Assembly (NCBI GenBank): GCA_963749115.1
Contig: CAVVLP010000017.1
Coordinates: 62,001-126,000, forward strand
Direction: 5' to 3'
Source: SZUA-36 sp963749115
GTDB lineage: Bacteria > Pseudomonadota > Gammaproteobacteria > Xanthomonadales > SZUA-36
DNA: 64,000 nucleotides
A model generated the notes under the pieces. The model worked only from the letters and a program-made list of their open reading frames with translations, did not search any database and had not been told where the DNA came from. Below, piece by piece: positions 15,574-26,737 of this stretch. The translations under genes and the position numbers were made by a program. Within the stretch, counting starts at the first letter, position 1, and each line of letters opens with the position of its first letter.

Positions 15574-18500
15574 ATGATGTCGGAAAGCAAGCACCCTGCT
15601 CTATTCATCCTGGGACTGCTGCTGGTTCTGGCCGGGGCCAACGCATCAGTGTCAGGCGCGGATGATGAAGCCGCCCCCCCGCCAATAGTCGGGGTGGTCC
15701 CGATCGGACAACAGGCGATGGAGCCCAGGGACGAGGCCAGCAAACCCGTCGAGCAGCTCCCCGAGGCAACAACCGTGACCCAGGGTATCGCCGTGTCGGC
15801 CACAGCGGCCCTGAAGTCCACGGTTTTCGCCCCAACCTTCGTCCGCCTGGAACAGGACGACGTTGACTGGAGCCTGACCGGCAGCTGGGCCAGCGTCAGC
15901 CTGACGCCAGCCAGCGGCGGCACTTATACGCGCAGCGCCAGTGCAGGTGACACCGCACAGATCGGATTCTCTGGGACCTGGGTCAGCATCGGCCTGGTCG
16001 CTGATCGCTTCAGCGGCGAGGTGGAGATTTTGCTGGATGGTGTGAGCCAGGGCGTGTTCGACCTTTATCAGCGTGAGGAAACACCGGTACAGCTGCACTT
16101 TGACGGCCTGACCAATGCCGCCCACACAGTCAGCCTGAGTGTCACCGGCACGGCCAATTCCCTCGCCGCCAACACACGCGTACAGTTGGACTACACCGAT
16201 TACGGCGATGGCACGCTGCTGCCCGATGGGGATTTCGAAGAGGACGACCAGCGAACGCTGGTCAGCGACGGCTGGACCGCAGTTACTTATGCCAGCGCCA
16301 GCGGCGGCCAGTACTATCGCTCCACCACCGGCAGCGCCTGGTTCCCATTTGCCGGCGACAGCTTCAGCTTGCAAACGCTGGCCTACGGCAGCGCTGGCCG
16401 GGTCAAGCTGTTCGTGGACGGCGTACCGCTGGACATCATCGACCTCTACGAACCCGTGCTGTTTAACGCCGCGGTGCCGAAAGTATTTTCCTACCAGGGC
16501 TTTGGTGCCGGGGACCACGTACTACAGGTGCTGAGCTACCAGGACACCGCCACCATCGACCGGATTTCAACTCCGGGCAGCGCGCCGTTTATTGATCCCG
16601 ACGCAGCCGTCAGCGGCGTTGCCCGGGTAGAGGCTGATGACCCAGCTTTGCTGTTCAACGGCCTGCCCTACACGCATAGCGCCGACAGCTGGGTGCGGGT
16701 GGCCAACATTAATACCACCCTGGCCAGCGCCGGCGAGGTGATCTATTCGGCCGCGCAGGACGATGCAGTCCAGTACAGCTTCGACGGCGACTGGCTCGGC
16801 ATCGGCTTTATCGCCGACCGCTTCGGCGGCCAGGCTGAAATCGCCATTGATGGGGTTGTGGTCGAAACCGTCGATCTTTACAGCCGCGCCACCGATACCC
16901 TTAGCCTTTACTACCGCGGCATCGGGCCCGGGGCGCACTCGGTGACGGTTACTGCACTGGGTACGGCATCGCCGGAGTCCAGCGGTACACGGATGACGCT
17001 GGACTACTTCGAGGCCTGGGACGGTCAGCCCCTGGCTGACGGCGCCTTCGAGGACGTGGACACTAGAGTGATCTACAGCCGCGGATGGAGTCGCCTGGCG
17101 TCAGCGGCGGCCAGCGGTGGCACCTACATGGCCACCGGTATAGCCCCCGCCACGACCGCCTGGCTCGCGTTTACCGGCGATTCGGTGACCTGGCAGGGGT
17201 GGACCCGGTTCAAATACCAGGACGTGGAGATCCGCATCGACGGCGTCTCCCAAGGACTGAAGGATCTTTTTGACCAAAACGAGGGGCCCCGCGCTTTCTC
17301 GTTTGATGGTCTGGGCGCGGGCCCACACGTGCTGGAGATCCGCCAGGTTCGCGGCGATGCCGCCAGCGTCGACGTGATCACCACCCCCGCGGTGGCACCA
17401 CCCGATCCGGCGCCGGCTATACCCGCGATCGTTCGGCACGAAGAAAACCACCCGGCACTGCGCTACAATGGCCAGCCCTACGCCACCAGGGCCCAGAGCT
17501 GGGCGGAGTTTTCCGACCTGCAGGTCAGCCGGGGATACTACGCAAGCAGCAGCACAGCGGACGACCGCTGGCAGCTGGATTTCAACGGCCAATGGATTGC
17601 ACTCGGCTTCCGCAGCACCGCGACCAGTGGCAGCGTGGAAGTATTTATTGACGGCGTCTCCCAGGGGGGGTTCGACACCTCCGGCGGTATCAACGAAGTT
17701 AAACAATTGACATTCGGCGGCCTGGCACCCGGCGCACACTCAGTAGAGGCAGTGGTGGAGACAGGGCCGGTCATGCCGGACTTTATCGACATCTGGGACG
17801 GCCAGCCGGTGAACGATGGTTGGTACGACGCCAGGCTGGACGACGCCCCGCCCGGCCTGATCCACCTCAGCCGAAGAGAATGGTGGCGGGACCAGGCGGA
17901 TGAGTATGCCCGCGAGGACAATGTCCTGTCGCCGTTCGTCAGTTCGGATACCAACGCCTGGTTCAATTTCACCGGTACCGACCTCACCGTGCTGGCCTAC
18001 CAGCGCGAGAACACCGTGCTCCAGGTCGTAATCGACGGCGTGGACCAAGGCCTTTTCAATCTCTCGCCAACTGCCCCGTTCCGTGCACAGCCCACCGCCC
18101 TTTACTTCACGGATTTGGGCGAGGGCCCCCACGCCGTCCAGGTGGCGCTGGATTCCAATGGCGGCGACACGCCACTGCTGGATGCATTCGAAGTCGACCC
18201 GGAGGATACCTTCGCCTACACGCCGGAGGTGGAGTGGTTCGACACCACCGCCCAGGAAAGCCTGCCCGGAACAAGCGCTGCAGGATTCGTTTCCACCGTT
18301 GCGGTTGGAGACCTGGACGGCGATGGCGTCGTAGAGCTGGTCGCCCCTGCTCAAAACGGGCGGCTCTATGTCTACCGTGGCGACGGCCAGGACGCGGGTT
18401 CCGGCTCACCGATCAAATGGACCAGCGACCTGGTCGGTCCGGCCGCCGAGCCGGCGCTGGCCGACCTGGACGGTGATGGCCGCGCCGAGATCATCGTCAG

Positions 18501-21500
18501 CGGTCGTGATGGTACCTTCGCCTTTCGCCACGACGGCCAGCTGTTGTGGAGCAACCCCACGGTGCAGTCCTACCTGGCCAGCCAAGAGGTGGCCTGGGGC
18601 GGTCCGTCGGTGGCCAACCTGGACCTGGATCCTGAGCCCGAGATCGTGATTTCAGCACTGGGCGACGCCATCTATGTGCTCGACCACCTGGGCAACGTGG
18701 TGTTCTCCGACCCGTTGGGGAGCGATTTTCCCACGGTGCCGGTGCTGGCTGATCTCACCGGCGACGGTGTGCTGGATATCGTGGTCGCCGAGACCTGGAC
18801 CCTGAAGGTCATCGACGTCTTCAACGGCGGCACTCTGGCCTGGAGCCGGGAACTGCCCGACCCCATCGTGGTGATCGGCGGCGCCGGGGCCTTTGGCGGC
18901 CCGGCCATCGCTGACCTGAACAACGACGGCAACGCCGAAGTGATCATCAACTGGGGCCACGTGATCGAAGCATTGGAGGACGACGGCACCCTGCTGTGGC
19001 GATATCCCACCAACCGCACCGATCTGTACAGGCCCAGCCCGGTGACCGTGGCTGACGTCACGGGCGACGGCCAGCCAAACCTTGTCACCGCCTCGGCTAT
19101 CAATGCCGGGCTGGTGGTCAACGATCACCTGCTGATGGTGCTGGATGCCTCTGGCAGCCTGGTCTGGGAACAGGGCGTGGCCGACAACAGCGCATCAGCA
19201 TCAGGGGTAGCGGCCCAGGACCTGACCGGCAACGGCGCCTGGGAAATTATCTGGAACGGCGCCACCGACGGCTTCCTGGTGCTCAATGGCGCTGACGGCG
19301 AGCGGCTGTTCAACGAGCCCTACACCGGTTCCGGCACCGTGCTTGACTACCCGTCCCTGGCCGACGTCGACGGTGACGGCCAGGCCGAAGTGGTTGTGGC
19401 CGGGGCAAATGGGCTGTTCGTCATCGGCCACACCGGCCGCTGGGTGGACTCGCGACCGGTCTGGAACCAGCACAACTATCACATCAATAACATCAACAAC
19501 GACTGGAGCCTGCCGTTTACCGAGGAGAACAGCTGGGAGGCCCACAACACCTACCGCACCCAAACGCCGGACCGCGACCCGGGATGCGTGCTCGCCAACG
19601 GTATCCCGGTCCCGCCCCGCATCATCGAGTTGTCGCCCGAAGCCGGCGCGCTGCTTCCCTCGGCAGTGCCCCTGGTGATCAGCGGACGGATCATTCCGGT
19701 CGGGCCGGTCCAGCCGCTGCAGGACGTGCTCATCGACGGCAGCCCGGTGGATTTGCTGGATGCGTCGGGGACGTTCTTCACTGTTGTCGCCCTCGACGCG
19801 GGCGTCAACACCTTCGAGATCCGGGCCCAGGACGGCTGTGCCGAGGCGCTGCTGACGCTGTCATTGAACGGCGGCAGCGACGGCGATGATCCATGGGCCG
19901 ACCTGGCCGACGCCTCGGTGCTGCTGGAAAGCCGCTTTGCCGCTACCTCCTTCGACATCAACAACAACCGGTTGCTGGTCGACGTCCAGGCCGACAACGA
20001 TGGGCCGTCGGTGCCGGGCCCGGTGCTGATGACGGTGGGTAACGACATAGATACCGCCGTGGGCCTGCTTAACGCCGATGGATTCACTCCCCAGGGCGAA
20101 CCCTACGTGGTGGTGATTCCGGAGGGTGAGACGCTTGCTGCTGGCAACCTGTCGGCGGCACGAGAGCTGGCCTTTTCCAACAGCGAGCGCCGCCCCATCG
20201 ACTTTACACCGCGCTGGATCGCACCCGTTAACCAGCCGCCCTACTTCACCAGCGCGCCGGTGAATCGCGCCACCGCGGGGCAGCCGTGGACCTATAACGT
20301 CGGTGTGGCCGACGGTAACGGCGACAGCGTCAGCCTGAGTCTGGACAGCGCGCCAACAGGCATGCTGCTGCAGGATGGAAGACTGTCATGGACGCCCGCC
20401 ATAACGGGCAATTTTGAGGTGATCATTGCCGCCGACGACGGTCGCGGCGCAACGGCCAGCCAGGGATTCGCCGTGCGGGTCGAAGACGGCGCCTTCAACA
20501 GCCCGCCGGTCTTCACCACCTCCCCACCGACCCAAAGCCCCATCGGCGCCGTCTACGCCTATGCCGCTTTGGCCTCGGATCTGGACGGCGATACTCTGGG
20601 CTTCAGCCTGCAGGCCGCCCCTGCCGGGGTCACGGTTGATCCGGCTACCGGTGCCGTCACCTGGGCCGCGGCTGAACCCGGCCAGCACAGCGTGGTGCTG
20701 CTGGCCGATGATGGACGTGGCGGCCGGGCCAGCCAGGCCTGGACGCTTTACGTTGGTGAGCCGGCACTCACATCACCCGGCCCCGCCTTCAGCAGCATGC
20801 CGACAACCTACGCCGCCGTCGGCGTCAAGTACCGTTATGCCTGGCGCGTGACCACGTCTCTGGCCCAGGCGCCAGTGGTCAGCCTGGTGCAGGCACCGGC
20901 TCGGATGACCCTCGACCCCATGACGGCAGAACTGACCTGGGTTCCCGGCGGACCCGACCTGGGCACACACGTGGTGGAACTGCTGGCGGTTGACGCCATC
21001 GGACAGGAGGCGCTGCAGCGCTTCGAGCTGCAGGTGCTGCCGGAGCTGCCAAACCAGTCGCCCTATTTCGTCAGCGCGCCGGATCTTACGGCCCGGATTG
21101 CCTCGCCCTACGCCTATGACCCCGAAGCCATCGACCCCGAGTTCGAAGCCCTGAGCTGGACGCTGGCCACGGCGCCCGCCGGCATGACCATCAATCCCAA
21201 TAATGGCGCCATCACCTGGCTGCCCAACGACTCCCAGCCCTCAGAGGTACCGGTTACGGTGCAGGCGGAAGATCCCCAGGGTGGCGTTGCCAGCCAGGCC
21301 TTCACTATCCGACTGCGGGGCGCCAACGTGCCACCGCAGATCACCACCGCCCCGCCCACTTCGGTTGTGGTCGGCGCCTTTTACAGTTCCCGCATCCTGG
21401 CCACCGATGGCGATGGTGATGCGCTCACCTATCGGTTGCTGATCGGGCCGACGGGAATGACCCTGCACGCCAGTTTGGGATGGCTGCACTGGGTCACCAC

Positions 21501-24500
21501 AGGGGGCACACCAGGTACCTACCCGGTCACCCTGGAGGTGACTGACGGCTGGGGCGGTCAGGACGAGCTGGCCTTTGACCTGGAGCTGCTGAGCGACGAC
21601 CAACTGCCCCAGGTGGCCATCCGCGCGACCCGAGAGCCGGCCTGTCGCGGCGAGGCGGTGTCTATCTGCGTCGACGCCAGTGACAACGTGGGACTCGCCA
21701 GCGTTGGCCTGAGTATCGATGGCTCGACGCGGGCGCTGGATACCTCGAGCTGCCACCTGTGGACGCCAGCGGACAGTGGAATCTACCCCGCCCAGGCCGA
21801 TGCCGTGGACCCCAGCGGCCAGTCGGCCCAGGCGTCCGCGTCCCTGACCGTGGCCGACTGCAACGACGAACTGGCCCCGGTGGTCACCCTGGTCTCTCCA
21901 GTCGCCGGATCGACCCACGACCAGCCGGTGGCCATCGTCGCCAGCATCGAGGACAACACGCCGGTGGCGTTGAGTTGGACCGTGACCCTGCGCAACGCGA
22001 AAACCGGCGCTTCCGAAGTCATCGCCACCGGCAACGGCACCGTCACCAACGCCGAAGTTGCACAGTTTGATCCGACCATGGTCCAACACGGCGATTACTT
22101 CATCGACATCCAGGCTGAAGACGTCGCCCAATCCGGTGGAATCGCCGTACCGCTGGCAGCCGGGACGGGCGCGAAACCGGGCCGGCTCGCCTTCACCCTG
22201 CAGGACCTTGCCTGGCAGCTTGGGACCTTCCCCCTGGTGATCGGTCGCGCCTACGACAGCCTGGATGCCGGACCCCTCGGTGAATCCGGCGGTGACTTCG
22301 GACCCGGTTGGCGCCTGGTACTGGGGGGTAGCGTTACGGATTCGGCCGTGGACGCGCCTGCAGGCAGCAGCGGCTTTGCAGCTTTCGCCGCAGAACCATT
22401 TACCAACCAGACCCGGGTCAATGTGACCAAGCCCGACGGCGAGCGCGTGGGCTTCACATTCGACCCCCAGCCCAAGTCATTCCCGGCTCTGTTCCAGTTT
22501 GACGTTCAGTTCAAACCGGACCCGGACGTCACCGACATGCTGCGTGCCATCGATGGGCCGTCGACCGTGACACAACTGGGTGCCGGTTTTGCGGACTACG
22601 TCATCCCCTACAACCCGAGCCTTTACGAATTGGAGACCAAGGAAGGATTCATTTATGTCCTCAGCGAGGTTAACGGCTTGATTGAGGTGCGCGATCCCCA
22701 GGGCGGCGTTCTGACCACGGACATCAACGGCTGGCAGAGCTCATGGGGGGCGCGGGTGGACTACCAGCGCAATCCTGCCAGGCAGATCACGGCCATCGTG
22801 CTGATCGATGAGGACGGCAGCAGCGAGATCACCCGGGTAAGTTACGGCTATGACAACCAGGGAAGGCTGGCCTCAATGACCGACATCGGCGGCGGCGTTT
22901 CCCGCTACGAGTATGGCGATACGGCCCACCCCAACCACGTCACCCGCACCCTGGATGCCCTAGGCAACCCAGTGGCGCAGATGGTGTTCGATAACCAGGG
23001 GCGGATGATTGCGCACTGCTCATCCGACGGCGACCTGGCCACGCTGGCGGGCTGCACCCTGTTTGAGTTCACCACCGGCGGTGGCGCCGAGACCATTTTT
23101 GATCCGCGCGGTTTCCGCATCGATCGGTTCTATGACGAAAACGGCCTGCTCAGCGCCCGCCATGATTACTTCGATACCAACCAGTTCGTCGAGCAACGCT
23201 GGACCTACGATGACGACGGCAACATTGTGGAATACCGGGACCGGGATGGCGGCATCACCACCAGCGAGTACGACGAAAACGGCAACAAGGTGCGATTGGT
23301 CCTCCCGGATGGCTCGGAAACGACCTGGGAATACGGCGATTGTGGAAGCGACTGGATCCGGCAATGTGATGCGCTGGCAAACTGCACCACGCGTACCTTC
23401 GATCAGGTCTGTCGTATTGTCAGCCAGACTGATCCTGTGGGGGGAACCCGACGAGTTGAATACGACGCGCGTGGATTCGTACAGCGCATGATCGATGAAG
23501 AGCAGCAGGCCCGTACGTTTACCTACGATGCCCAGGGCCAGCTTGTCCAGTCAGTGGACAATCTGGGTCAGGTGCTCCAGTACCAGTATGATCCGCTGGG
23601 TCAACTCAGCCAGGTAGTCGATCGCAACGGCGACCAGCGGGAGTTCATATTCGACAGCGCCTTTCGCCTGATCGAGGAACGCCGGCCGGGCGAAGGTTCC
23701 GTGGCAACCTGGACCTACAACGAACTCAACCAGATCGCGGCCGCGTCCAAGGACGGCAGTACCCTGTCGTATACCTACGACCGCAGTAACCGGGTTACCC
23801 GGGTCGAGCATGAGTGGCCCGGTGATCCCGGCTGGTGGGTCGAGTACGACTACGATGCCAGTGGCAACGTCACCCGGGTGGTCGATTCCGCCGGGGGCAT
23901 CACCGAGTACGAATACGACGGCATCGATCGCCTGGTTTCCATCCGTCAGAGCGGGACCGATGTTATCGATAAACGGGTAGACATCGAGTCCAGCCCCGCC
24001 GGATTGCCGCTGGTTATCCGACGCTATGAGGGCCTGGACGGCAACGTGCCGGGGCCGGTCACCACCTACACCTACGGTTGCACCGGCTGCCCAACCCGAC
24101 TCACCTCCATTACCCATCGACAGGCCGGTGGCACACTGATCCGGGAAATCAGCTACACCCGGAATGCGCTGGGCCAGGTAGTGGAATTGACTGACATTGA
24201 CGGCGTGCATCGCTACAACTGGGACGGACGCGGCTGGTTAAACGATGAGCAGCATCCTGTCGCGAGTGTCCTGCCCAGCGGCAGTACGAGTTGGGACGGC
24301 GTCGGCAACTGGTTGTCGAACCCCTCGACACCGGGCCCCGCGGCACTGTCCTACATGGAGGGCAGCGCCGGCCACCGCCTGCTGGATGTTGGAACTTTCA
24401 GCTACTCCTACTCCGGCGAAGGCCAGCTCGTGGCGCGGGTTGACGGCTCAGGTGAACGTCTCAACCTGGACTACTCCCCGGAGCACCGTATCCGCTCGGT

Positions 24501-25281
24501 GTCCGTTGAGAATGGGTCCGGACAGACGGTCACGTCCGCCACCTACCTGCACGCCCTCACGGGTTGGCGTGTGCGCGGTGAGCACGACGGGGTGGTACGC
24601 CACTACGTGCACGATTTTGACAATCCCATTCTGGCGCTGGACAGCAACGGCGACCCTGTGTGGCGGCGACTGCACGGTCGCGTAATTGATCGCCCGTTTG
24701 CCATCGAGCGCTCCGGTCAGGTGAGCTGGCTGTTGACGGATTCGGTGGGCACGGTTCTGGCGGAGACCTCCACCCAGGGACAAATCCTGGCAGAGTATCG
24801 CTACGATGCGTTTGGCAGACAGGTCGGCGGCCCGGCTCCGGCACTGGATGATTCTCTGCGCTTCTCCGGGCGCGATTTCGACCTACCCGGTGGACTTGGG
24901 TATTTCCGCGCCCGCGTCTACGATCCTGGCATCGGGCGATTCGTTTCCGAGGACCCCCAAGCCCGATGGCTTTACCATTACGGGGAGAACAACCCCTTCC
25001 TGTTCATCGATCCCATGGGTGAGTCCGCCGCGCTGGAATACGCTCTGTTCATTTGCGACGTTGCCGGGCTTGCGTTTTCATACCAACCCATCGGGCTCAA
25101 CGTCAGCGCTGCAATCGACAGTGCGGCGGCGGTTATCGCCGGTTCGTCTTCATCGGCCAGCGGCAACGCCTATGGAATGATCCCCGCACCCCAGGCGCCG
25201 CCGGACGCCGGTGAAAACGCGGCCGCTGGGGAAATCCTCAAGGGAATCGGCATTGCCTGCGGCGCAACGAGCCAGCTATGA
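15574..25281 (+). CDS. Giant secreted RHS/YD-repeat protein (about 3,235 aa)
   Basis: The start is the ATG at 15574, giving a signal peptide (ALFILGLLLVLAGANASVSGA); the upstream open frame has no start support. Domain order is as follows. About six beta-sandwich repeats with the motif xxIDGVSQGxxDLY occupy 15.8-18.2 kb. Eight VCBS/FG-GAP-like blades with DLDGDGxxE motifs (18.28-19.45 kb) suggest a calcium-binding beta-propeller. Five putative-Ig (He_PIG-like) domains (20.2-21.6 kb) and two further Ig-like domains follow. RHS/YD repeats (YDxxGR, 22.7-24.8 kb) lead to the RHS core YDAFGRQVGG through RFVSEDPQARWLYHYGENNP and FIDPMG. The tip is 87 residues, hydrophobic and Ser/Ala-rich, unlike known toxins. 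It is probably a surface-exposed or self-processing shell protein. The region is GC-rich compared with flanks. Confidence 0.88.
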   Translation: MMSESKHPALFILGLLLVLAGANASVSGADDEAAPPPIVGVVPIGQQAMEPRDEASKPVEQLPEATTVTQGIAVSATAALKSTVFAPTFVRLEQDDVDWSLTGSWASVSLTPASGGTYTRSASAGDTAQIGFSGTWVSIGLVADRFSGEVEILLDGVSQGVFDLYQREETPVQLHFDGLTNAAHTVSLSVTGTANSLAANTRVQLDYTDYGDGTLLPDGDFEEDDQRTLVSDGWTAVTYASASGGQYYRSTTGSAWFPFAGDSFSLQTLAYGSAGRVKLFVDGVPLDIIDLYEPVLFNAAVPKVFSYQGFGAGDHVLQVLSYQDTATIDRISTPGSAPFIDPDAAVSGVARVEADDPALLFNGLPYTHSADSWVRVANINTTLASAGEVIYSAAQDDAVQYSFDGDWLGIGFIADRFGGQAEIAIDGVVVETVDLYSRATDTLSLYYRGIGPGAHSVTVTALGTASPESSGTRMTLDYFEAWDGQPLADGAFEDVDTRVIYSRGWSRLASAAASGGTYMATGIAPATTAWLAFTGDSVTWQGWTRFKYQDVEIRIDGVSQGLKDLFDQNEGPRAFSFDGLGAGPHVLEIRQVRGDAASVDVITTPAVAPPDPAPAIPAIVRHEENHPALRYNGQPYATRAQSWAEFSDLQVSRGYYASSSTADDRWQLDFNGQWIALGFRSTATSGSVEVFIDGVSQGGFDTSGGINEVKQLTFGGLAPGAHSVEAVVETGPVMPDFIDIWDGQPVNDGWYDARLDDAPPGLIHLSRREWWRDQADEYAREDNVLSPFVSSDTNAWFNFTGTDLTVLAYQRENTVLQVVIDGVDQGLFNLSPTAPFRAQPTALYFTDLGEGPHAVQVALDSNGGDTPLLDAFEVDPEDTFAYTPEVEWFDTTAQESLPGTSAAGFVSTVAVGDLDGDGVVELVAPAQNGRLYVYRGDGQDAGSGSPIKWTSDLVGPAAEPALADLDGDGRAEIIVSGRDGTFAFRHDGQLLWSNPTVQSYLASQEVAWGGPSVANLDLDPEPEIVISALGDAIYVLDHLGNVVFSDPLGSDFPTVPVLADLTGDGVLDIVVAETWTLKVIDVFNGGTLAWSRELPDPIVVIGGAGAFGGPAIADLNNDGNAEVIINWGHVIEALEDDGTLLWRYPTNRTDLYRPSPVTVADVTGDGQPNLVTASAINAGLVVNDHLLMVLDASGSLVWEQGVADNSASASGVAAQDLTGNGAWEIIWNGATDGFLVLNGADGERLFNEPYTGSGTVLDYPSLADVDGDGQAEVVVAGANGLFVIGHTGRWVDSRPVWNQHNYHINNINNDWSLPFTEENSWEAHNTYRTQTPDRDPGCVLANGIPVPPRIIELSPEAGALLPSAVPLVISGRIIPVGPVQPLQDVLIDGSPVDLLDASGTFFTVVALDAGVNTFEIRAQDGCAEALLTLSLNGGSDGDDPWADLADASVLLESRFAATSFDINNNRLLVDVQADNDGPSVPGPVLMTVGNDIDTAVGLLNADGFTPQGEPYVVVIPEGETLAAGNLSAARELAFSNSERRPIDFTPRWIAPVNQPPYFTSAPVNRATAGQPWTYNVGVADGNGDSVSLSLDSAPTGMLLQDGRLSWTPAITGNFEVIIAADDGRGATASQGFAVRVEDGAFNSPPVFTTSPPTQSPIGAVYAYAALASDLDGDTLGFSLQAAPAGVTVDPATGAVTWAAAEPGQHSVVLLADDGRGGRASQAWTLYVGEPALTSPGPAFSSMPTTYAAVGVKYRYAWRVTTSLAQAPVVSLVQAPARMTLDPMTAELTWVPGGPDLGTHVVELLAVDAIGQEALQRFELQVLPELPNQSPYFVSAPDLTARIASPYAYDPEAIDPEFEALSWTLATAPAGMTINPNNGAITWLPNDSQPSEVPVTVQAEDPQGGVASQAFTIRLRGANVPPQITTAPPTSVVVGAFYSSRILATDGDGDALTYRLLIGPTGMTLHASLGWLHWVTTGGTPGTYPVTLEVTDGWGGQDELAFDLELLSDDQLPQVAIRATREPACRGEAVSICVDASDNVGLASVGLSIDGSTRALDTSSCHLWTPADSGIYPAQADAVDPSGQSAQASASLTVADCNDELAPVVTLVSPVAGSTHDQPVAIVASIEDNTPVALSWTVTLRNAKTGASEVIATGNGTVTNAEVAQFDPTMVQHGDYFIDIQAEDVAQSGGIAVPLAAGTGAKPGRLAFTLQDLAWQLGTFPLVIGRAYDSLDAGPLGESGGDFGPGWRLVLGGSVTDSAVDAPAGSSGFAAFAAEPFTNQTRVNVTKPDGERVGFTFDPQPKSFPALFQFDVQFKPDPDVTDMLRAIDGPSTVTQLGAGFADYVIPYNPSLYELETKEGFIYVLSEVNGLIEVRDPQGGVLTTDINGWQSSWGARVDYQRNPARQITAIVLIDEDGSSEITRVSYGYDNQGRLASMTDIGGGVSRYEYGDTAHPNHVTRTLDALGNPVAQMVFDNQGRMIAHCSSDGDLATLAGCTLFEFTTGGGAETIFDPRGFRIDRFYDENGLLSARHDYFDTNQFVEQRWTYDDDGNIVEYRDRDGGITTSEYDENGNKVRLVLPDGSETTWEYGDCGSDWIRQCDALANCTTRTFDQVCRIVSQTDPVGGTRRVEYDARGFVQRMIDEEQQARTFTYDAQGQLVQSVDNLGQVLQYQYDPLGQLSQVVDRNGDQREFIFDSAFRLIEERRPGEGSVATWTYNELNQIAAASKDGSTLSYTYDRSNRVTRVEHEWPGDPGWWVEYDYDASGNVTRVVDSAGGITEYEYDGIDRLVSIRQSGTDVIDKRVDIESSPAGLPLVIRRYEGLDGNVPGPVTTYTYGCTGCPTRLTSITHRQAGGTLIREISYTRNALGQVVELTDIDGVHRYNWDGRGWLNDEQHPVASVLPSGSTSWDGVGNWLSNPSTPGPAALSYMEGSAGHRLLDVGTFSYSYSGEGQLVARVDGSGERLNLDYSPEHRIRSVSVENGSGQTVTSATYLHALTGWRVRGEHDGVVRHYVHDFDNPILALDSNGDPVWRRLHGRVIDRPFAIERSGQVSWLLTDSVGTVLAETSTQGQILAEYRYDAFGRQVGGPAPALDDSLRFSGRDFDLPGGLGYFRARVYDPGIGRFVSEDPQARWLYHYGENNPFLFIDPMGESAALEYALFICDVAGLAFSYQPIGLNVSAAIDSAAAVIAGSSSSASGNAYGMIPAPQAPPDAGENAAAGEILKGIGIACGATSQL

Positions 25282-25360
25282 ACATCCTCGCCATGCAGCA
25301 GACGAAATCGACCTTCCCCTGTGGGAGTTCCACAACAGGTGCCACCGGAGGGCAGTACTC

Positions 25361-26737
25361 ATGAGACAGATTTTTCTGGCTAGCGGACCTGCGTGGCGGC
25401 TGATGCCGGTACTCCTGCTCATCGCCATGTCTGGCCTGGTGGCGGCCGGCAATACGGAGACCATTTTCGAGCCCCTGCCCAACGGTGATTTCACCCAGGG
25501 GCTGGCCAATTGGACTACCGAGGCTTCGCCGCCCTCTGCGCTGCCCACCGGCACGGTGGTAGCAGAAAACGGCACGGCACGGCTGACCAAGGGCGGGGCT
25601 TTTTTTGTCGGGCTGCAGCAATCCTTTGATGCACCGGAGGGGCTGCAGGCCCTGCTACTGCGGATTACCGACGAACCGGTTTTTTCCTCCAGCGGCAGCT
25701 TCATTCCGGAAGCGCTGGAGGTGCACGTAACGGCTGCCAGCGGCTTCAGCGCCGTGTCCACCTGGCGACCCGGCACCACGGCCACGGCCGGTTCCGTGGC
25801 GACCGGAAGCGGGTTCAGCCTTGGGTCCGGCACCACCTACGTGGGCGACGAGTTCCGCATTCCCCTGGACACGGTACCAGCGGGCGAACAGCTCACCCTG
25901 GTGGTAGCCCTGGTGGGAGCCTCGGCCGATATCGTGGCCAGTGCCGCTCTCGACGACGTGCGACTTGAGATCGAACAGGCCATCAATCCACCGGAGCCTG
26001 ACGTTGTGCTGGGCTGCGTGCTATTCCGGGGCGGTTTCGAATCGGGCCAGTCCGTGGGAACCACTTTCCGCTGCGCACTGGGCCAGATCGGCGACACGGG
26101 CATCACCCAGTGCAGCAGCGGCGCCTGCCCGGATGGAAATGCACCGGGACAGGATGCTGAGTTCGGCCGAGACGCCCTGGCGGCGGCGGACGCCCTGGAG
26201 AAACTGGGCAGCGGCCCGGCCGGCTTTGATTACACCAGGATCGATCCGGACGGCGAGATTCTGCCGGACGACGCTGGCGGCTGGTCCTGCGTGGTGGACG
26301 GCCATACCGGCCTGATGTGGGAGGTCAAAGTCAACGACCCGCTGGATCCCGGACACTTCGAGCATACCTACAGCTGGTACCAGCCGGACATGCTGATCGA
26401 CGGCGGGCAGCCTGGCGTGATCGACGGCGGCAGCTGCGCCGGTAGTACCTGTGACACCGACAGCCTGGTTACCGCCATCAACGAGCTGCGGCTGTGTGGC
26501 GCCAGCGACTGGCGCCTGCCAACCCGGGCGGAACTGATGAGCCTGGTCAACGCCGGTAACACCAACCCGGCCATCAGCACCGGCTACTTTCCCCTGGGCA
26601 GCGGGGAAACCTGGACCGGTACGGCGGTGGCCATCGATTCCGGGGCCGCCTGGCGGGTTCAATTCCAGGACGGCTCGGTGGGCGTTGCGCCCAAGAGCAG
26701 CGCGTTGCGGGTCAGGCTGGTCAGGGAGGTGAGGTAA
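25361..26737 (+). CDS. Secreted DUF1566 protein with N-terminal beta-sandwich
   Basis: A 458-residue protein starting at the ATG at 25361, with GGAGGG eight bases upstream. A signal peptide (LMPVLLLIAMSGLVAAG) is followed by a carbohydrate-binding-like beta-sandwich (residues 30-210, NGDFTQGLANWT), a linker, and a C-terminal DUF1566 (Lcl-like) domain. The latter has GGWSCVVDGHTGLMWEVK, ASDWRLPTRAELMSLVN and WTGTAVAIDSGAAWRVQFQDG. It follows the RHS gene by 79 bases and overlaps the next DUF1566 gene by one base (TAATG). DUF1566 is associated with secreted adhesion proteins and chaperone-linked capture domains. A partner role for the RHS protein is inference. Confidence 0.78.
   Translation: MRQIFLASGPAWRLMPVLLLIAMSGLVAAGNTETIFEPLPNGDFTQGLANWTTEASPPSALPTGTVVAENGTARLTKGGAFFVGLQQSFDAPEGLQALLLRITDEPVFSSSGSFIPEALEVHVTAASGFSAVSTWRPGTTATAGSVATGSGFSLGSGTTYVGDEFRIPLDTVPAGEQLTLVVALVGASADIVASAALDDVRLEIEQAINPPEPDVVLGCVLFRGGFESGQSVGTTFRCALGQIGDTGITQCSSGACPDGNAPGQDAEFGRDALAAADALEKLGSGPAGFDYTRIDPDGEILPDDAGGWSCVVDGHTGLMWEVKVNDPLDPGHFEHTYSWYQPDMLIDGGQPGVIDGGSCAGSTCDTDSLVTAINELRLCGASDWRLPTRAELMSLVNAGNTNPAISTGYFPLGSGETWTGTAVAIDSGAAWRVQFQDGSVGVAPKSSALRVRLVREVR

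Noticed and set aside
21241..22131. 296-codon minus-strand frame inside the RHS gene
   Set aside because: GC-rich antisense shadow; composition is Gly/Val/Asp/Arg-rich with no motif, and the plus strand carries clear Ig-like repeats.
24978..25281. The RHS tip of the giant protein as a toxin
   Set aside because: The 87-residue tip is hydrophobic and Ser/Ala-rich with no catalytic motif, and no immunity-like gene follows.
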